Assembly: GCA_016716535.1 (NCBI GenBank)
Contig: JADJWD010000003.1
Span: 124,001-188,000, forward strand
Length of the DNA: 64,000 nt
DNA from: Betaproteobacteria bacterium
GTDB lineage: Bacteria; Pseudomonadota; Gammaproteobacteria; Burkholderiales; Burkholderiaceae_C
Direction of reading: 5' to 3'
Shown one piece after another: positions 62,146 to 64,000 of this stretch. Numbering within the stretch: position 1 is the first letter of the stretch; each line of letters opens with the position of its first letter. Position numbers and translations under genes: made by a program. The notes below the pieces were generated by a model. It was not told where the DNA came from, did no database searches, and saw nothing but the letters and a program-made list of their open reading frames with translations.

Positions 62146-62952
62146 ATGACGAAAGACAACCTCGACGCCGTCCGCCGCCACGCCCGGCTGACCCCGGGAT
62201 ACGCCGCGCGTGTCGCCGCTGCCACGGACCGCCTGCGCCGCGCTGCCGACGAGCACGCGCCGCGCATCGTGCAGGCCACGAGCCTGTCGGCCGAGGACAT
62301 GGTGGTCACCGACCTCGTCGCGCGCCACCGGCTGCCGATCGCCGTGGCGACGCTCGACACCGGTACGCTGCACGCCGAGACGCTGGCGATGGTGCCGCGC
62401 ATCGAGGCGCACTACGGCCTCGCCGTCGAGCGCTTCGCGCCGCCAGCCGAGGCGGTGGTGGCGTTCATCACGCGGCACGGCGAGCGCTCGATGTATGAAA
62501 GCGTCGCGCAGCGCAAGGCTTGCTGCGCGCTGCGCAAGCTCGGGCCGCTGGCGCGGATGCTCGACGGGCGCGACGCGTGGGTCACGGGCTTGAGGCGCGG
62601 CCAATCGGCCGCGCGTGCCGAGGTGACCTTTGAGGAAGCTGACGAGAACGGCCGCGCCAAGCTCAATCCGCTGGCCGACTGGTCCGAGGCCGACGTGTGG
62701 CACTACCTCGGCGAGCACGGCGTGCCGTACAACTCGCTGCACGACCGCTACTTCCCGAGCATCGGCTGCGCGCCGTGCACACGCGCGGTGGCGTTGGGCG
62801 AAGACGCGCGCGCCGGCCGCTGGTGGTGGGAGGACGAAAGCGCCAAGGAGTGCGGACTGCACGTGGCCGAGGCTTCCCGCCTGCCCCGCTGGCGCGATGC
62901 GGCCACCTCGGCGCTGGCCGCCGCCGACATCGATGCCGAGGTGCCGGCATGA
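62146..62952 (+). CDS. cysH: Adenylylsulfate (APS) reductase, 4Fe-4S type, CysH family
   Basis: 268 residues. The cluster-binding Cys pairs KACCALRK and GCAPCTRA mark the iron-sulfur, APS-using branch rather than the PAPS reductases of enterobacteria. The catalytic C-terminal Cys is in KECGLHVAEA. Substrate-binding landmarks: SLSAEDMVVTDL, LDTGTLHAETL and GLRRGQSAARAEV. It reduces APS to sulfite with thioredoxin, which fits the absence of a cysC kinase in the visible part. Overlaps cysD by ATGA. Confidence 0.95.
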   Translation: MTKDNLDAVRRHARLTPGYAARVAAATDRLRRAADEHAPRIVQATSLSAEDMVVTDLVARHRLPIAVATLDTGTLHAETLAMVPRIEAHYGLAVERFAPPAEAVVAFITRHGERSMYESVAQRKACCALRKLGPLARMLDGRDAWVTGLRRGQSAARAEVTFEEADENGRAKLNPLADWSEADVWHYLGEHGVPYNSLHDRYFPSIGCAPCTRAVALGEDARAGRWWWEDESAKECGLHVAEASRLPRWRDAATSALAAADIDAEVPA

Positions 62953-63911
62953 ACGCGCGCACCGCGAGCGCGCGGCTGCTGCCCGATATCGACCACGGCC
63001 ACCTCGATGCGCTCGAGGAGGAGTCGCTGTTCATCCTGCGCGAGGTGGCGGCCAGCTTCGAGCGGCCGGCGCTGCTGTTCTCGGCCGGCAAGGACTCGTG
63101 CGTCGTGCACCATCTGGCGACGAAGGCCTTCAAGCACCGCGACGAAGCCACGGGCCGCTGGCACGGCACGCTGCCGTTTCCGCTGCTGCACGTCGACACC
63201 GGCCACAACTTCCCGGAGGTGATCACTTTCCGCGACGAGCTGGCCGCACGCACTGGCGACCGCCTCGTCGTCGCGCATCTCGAGGGCAGCATCGCGCGCG
63301 GCAGCGTGCGGCTGGCCGATCCGCTCGAATCGCGCAACGGCCACCAGAGCGTCACGCTGCTCGAGGCGATCGACGAGCACCGCTTCGATTGCCTCGTCGG
63401 CGGCGCCCGCCGCGACGAGGAAAAGGCGCGCGCCAAGGAGCGCATCTTCAGTCACCGCGACAGCTTCGGCCAATGGCAGCCGAAGGAGCAGCGGCCCGAG
63501 TTGTGGACGCTGTTCAACACGCGGCTGAAGCCCGGCGAGCACTTCCGCGCCTTCCCGATCAGCAACTGGACCGAGCTGGACGTGTGGCTGTACATCGCGC
63601 GCGAAGGCATCGCGCTGCCGCCGATCTACTACACGCACGAGCGCGAGGTGATGCGCCGCCGCGGCCTGCTGGTGCCGCGCACCGCGGTCACGCCGCCGGC
63701 GCCGGGCGAGTGGATCGAGACGCTGCCGGTGCGCTTTCGCACCGTCGGCGACATGACCTGCACGTGCCCGGTGGAGAGCCTGGCGGCAAGCGCCACCGAG
63801 ATCGTCGCAGAGACGCTGACCGTCACCGTCAGCGAGCGCGGCGCGACGCGCATGGACGACCGTGCATCCGATGCCGCGATGGAGCGGCGCAAGAAGGAAG
63901 GGTACTTCTGA
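62949..63911 (+). CDS. cysD: Sulfate adenylyltransferase subunit 2 CysD
   Basis: 320 residues from the ATG overlapping the cysH stop. PP-loop ATP pyrophosphatase motif FSAGKDSCVVHHL, then HVDTGHNFPEVITFRD, VGGARRDEEKARAKERIFS, and NWTELDVWLYI; the end RRKKEGYF is the family's standard C-terminus. With CysN it makes APS from sulfate and ATP. The cysN start follows one base after the stop. Confidence 0.97.
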   Translation: MNARTASARLLPDIDHGHLDALEEESLFILREVAASFERPALLFSAGKDSCVVHHLATKAFKHRDEATGRWHGTLPFPLLHVDTGHNFPEVITFRDELAARTGDRLVVAHLEGSIARGSVRLADPLESRNGHQSVTLLEAIDEHRFDCLVGGARRDEEKARAKERIFSHRDSFGQWQPKEQRPELWTLFNTRLKPGEHFRAFPISNWTELDVWLYIAREGIALPPIYYTHEREVMRRRGLLVPRTAVTPPAPGEWIETLPVRFRTVGDMTCTCPVESLAASATEIVAETLTVTVSERGATRMDDRASDAAMERRKKEGYF

Positions 63912-63912
63912 G

Positions 63913-64000
63913 ATGGCCGCCGTGTCTGCTCCTGGCCTCGCACCCGCGCGCCGGGGCGCGTTGCGCTTCATCACCGCCGGCAGCGTCGACGACGGCAAGA
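63913..64000 (+). CDS. cysN: Sulfate adenylyltransferase subunit 1 CysN, N-terminal part only
   Basis: 29 codons are visible: a short Ala/Pro/Arg-rich start, then LRFITAGSVDDGK, the GTPase P-loop of CysN, which is cut by the window end. It is the GTPase that drives APS formation by CysD. Whether a CysC kinase domain is fused at the C-terminus cannot be seen. Confidence 0.9.
   Translation, partial: MAAVSAPGLAPARRGALRFITAGSVDDGK

Overview
This is a uniformly GC-rich chromosomal segment with dense co-oriented operons, many ATGA start/stop overlaps and no insertion sequence, integrase, prophage or CRISPR array. The gene content points to a betaproteobacterium of the order Burkholderiales: cysI-DUF934-cysH-cysD-cysN, a phasin, an aceE-aceF-lpdA operon in which E2 and E3 both carry lipoyl domains, a betaproteobacterial proteasome homologue, and rimP-nusA-infB-rbfA-truB. 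A Rubrivivax/Leptothrix/Ideonella-like genus fits, but I cannot fix the genus from sequence alone.

Layout. 1-3061 (minus): a sulfur-relay operon with TusA, a YeeE/YedE sulfur transporter, a second TusA, two DsrE-like proteins, a 70-residue protein and the start of a lipoprotein. 3259-7070 (minus): an alpha/beta hydrolase, a WS/DGAT wax-ester/triglyceride synthase with an odd repeat tail, and an EamA transporter. 7194-10415 (plus): a FecR-domain protein, a heme-type Tll0287-like sensor and a Ser/Thr kinase. 10431-18939 (minus): translation genes typA, truB, rbfA, infB, nusA, rimP. 19246-24371: fabI, a basic amino acid decarboxylase (minus), NfeD, SPFH and DUF2237 proteins, then tRNA-Ser(GGA). 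24532-35744: a complete glycogen module, glgA-glgC (minus) diverging from glgP-glgB-glgX-malQ (plus). 36008-38024: an OmpA-domain protein and a helix-hairpin-helix gene with 60-bp repeats and an apparent frameshift. 38064-44970 (minus): the pyruvate dehydrogenase operon, with the proteasome homologue between E2 and E3. 45137-51489 (plus): a PAS histidine kinase and FixJ-type regulator, folD, and an M3 peptidase. 51613-57716: an exported glutaredoxin-like protein (plus), then MFS, rmuC, 2-hydroxyacid dehydrogenase, nitroreductase and histone-deacetylase-family genes (minus). 57956-59694: a phasin with its own promoter, operator-like repeats and terminator, and a patatin lipoprotein. 59845-64000 (plus): assimilatory sulfate reduction, cysI to the start of cysN.

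The recurring themes are carbon and energy storage (glycogen, polyhydroxyalkanoate, neutral lipid, pyruvate to acetyl-CoA) and sulfur handling at both ends. The observations I rate most worth checking are the proteasome homologue inside the pyruvate dehydrogenase operon with Ser at the expected nucleophile position, a 17-bp TTGTTGY-N3-GCAGCAM site found twice at the phasin promoter and once between fabI and rimP, an intrinsic terminator in the rimP-nusA-infB leader, a REP-like palindrome coding part of the E2 linker, and the compact TusA/YeeE/DsrE operon.
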